From Ichthyophis bannanicus (Eukaryota > Chordata > Amphibia > Gymnophiona > Ichthyophiidae): a DNA stretch of 64,000 nt. Shown one piece after another: positions 63,541 to 64,000 of this stretch (the first letter of the stretch is position 1; the number at the start of each line of letters is the position of its first letter). The position numbers and the translations under genes were made by a program. The notes beneath the pieces are model-generated. The model saw only the letters and a list, made by a program, of their open reading frames with translations, searched no databases and was not told the DNA's origin. The stretch is from positions 80,506,662-80,570,661 of the forward strand of contig CM066043.1 in assembly GCA_033557465.1 (NCBI GenBank), read 5' to 3'.

Positions 63541-64000
63541 ACTTGCAGTGTTCTGTTCTCAACAGGCTCCCAGAGTTTGGGATTATCTACAGGTTTTCAG
63601 CTTGATGGTAGCAGCAGTGATTGAAATGGTGTCACTGGCACATGCCTGTATGAGGCAGCTCCAGCAGTCTTGTTGAATGGGTGGTCCTGGAGTTCGAGCT
63701 CTAGCTTCCTCTCTAGCTGGGTGTGAGGGTCAGCTTGAGGTGGTGGCATCAGCTACATCATCTAAAAAGCATGCTTTGTCATTGACTGTAAAAAGGAAGC
63801 TATGGCAAGCACCGGTGTAGATTAGGCATGTACCTCAGAATTGTACAGGAGGAATGATTGTCCTGTAGCTTATTTTATTTACAGAGTATCCTATAACAGA
63901 TTTGAATATGTTAGGGGTTTTTTTTTTGCCTTTTAAGAGAATCTGCACCAAAGGTTTAGTTCGTTGATTTTCCATTTTATAGTCTCAGGGGGAGGTATAT

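Larger units (their letters stand above)
59500..64000 (+). mobile_element. DIRS-4: decayed DIRS-type element, runs off the window end
   Basis: A gag-side end near 59505-59560 (AGACCAGTCCAGACAAGTGG) resembles the right ends of DIRS-1 and DIRS-3 in orientation. Gag is readable at 61330-62530 and RT at 63010-63540 on the plus strand. Recombinase, internal complementary region and the other end would lie beyond 64000. Two large secondary structures or insertions (59575-59968 palindrome and the 59995-60960 minisatellite) sit between the end and gag. Confidence 0.55.

Noticed and set aside
1..64000. CRISPR arrays, bacterial operons, rRNA genes or functional tRNA genes
   Set aside because: No regularly spaced direct repeats, no prokaryote-like gene packing and no rRNA text. 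The tRNA-like A/B boxes belong to SINEs with retrotransposon tails.

Overview
The window looks like gene-poor, repeat-dense vertebrate nuclear DNA. The mix of CR1, L2-like, RTE and L1-like LINEs, tyrosine-recombinase DIRS elements, Penelope elements, mariner/hAT DNA transposons and several tRNA-derived SINEs points to an amphibian, most likely a caecilian. That placement is inference from repeat content, not from a marker gene. No complete host gene is visible. The only host-gene evidence is a GC-rich promoter-like island at about 42.2-43.5 kb, with a short candidate first coding exon on the minus strand (42243-42275, strong Kozak context and a CAG|GTAAAT donor), and a weaker candidate noncoding first exon at about 33.9 kb.

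Layout. 0-7 kb: L1-like ORF1 and L2-like LINE on the minus strand, a SINE, a MITE and copy 1 of a 1.57-kb LTR-like element. 7.3-10.7 kb: a nearly full ORF2 of a CR1 LINE (+). 11.9-13.6 kb: a mariner with exact TA target duplication, split by a 316-bp insert. 14.1-15.3 kb: SINE and CR1 tail. 15.4-21.9 kb: DIRS-1 (-), carrying a Penelope-like insertion. 23.6-29.6 kb: DIRS-2 (-), nearly intact, with inverted terminal repeats and a base-exact internal complementary region. 30-33 kb: old CR1 pieces with an L2-like insertion. 35.3-37.5 kb: a deleted DIRS-3. 38.7-41 kb: a second, decayed Penelope. 44.3-54.65 kb: one antisense CR1 broken by five insertions, namely a TA MITE, an RTE LINE (itself holding LTR copy 2), a SINE, a second MITE and LTR copy 3. 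54.8-59.4 kb: a sense CR1 broken by a hAT-type nonautonomous element that is itself broken by a 3.19-kb hAT. 59.5-64 kb: a decayed DIRS-4 (+) with a large palindrome and a G-rich minisatellite.

The most unusual item is the LTR-like family at 3976-5548 (-), 47978-49543 (+) and 53079-54574 (+). All three copies have TG...CA ends and perfect 4-bp target duplications (GACT, CACT, AGCT), and two have recognisable empty-site logic in known LINEs. Each carries a ~315-codon reading frame lying upstream of a TATA-like box and an AATAAA signal, that is, in the position of U3. The frame is open from the first base of the element, and two abutting 18-nt hairpins form its 5' end. Copy 1 differs from the other two by a clean 41-bp inversion inside the frame. 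I do not recognise the encoded protein.

The elements interact mainly by nesting, which gives a relative insertion history, and by partnership: at least one tRNA-derived SINE shares its 3' tail with the L2-like LINE, and another ends in RTE-like sequence.
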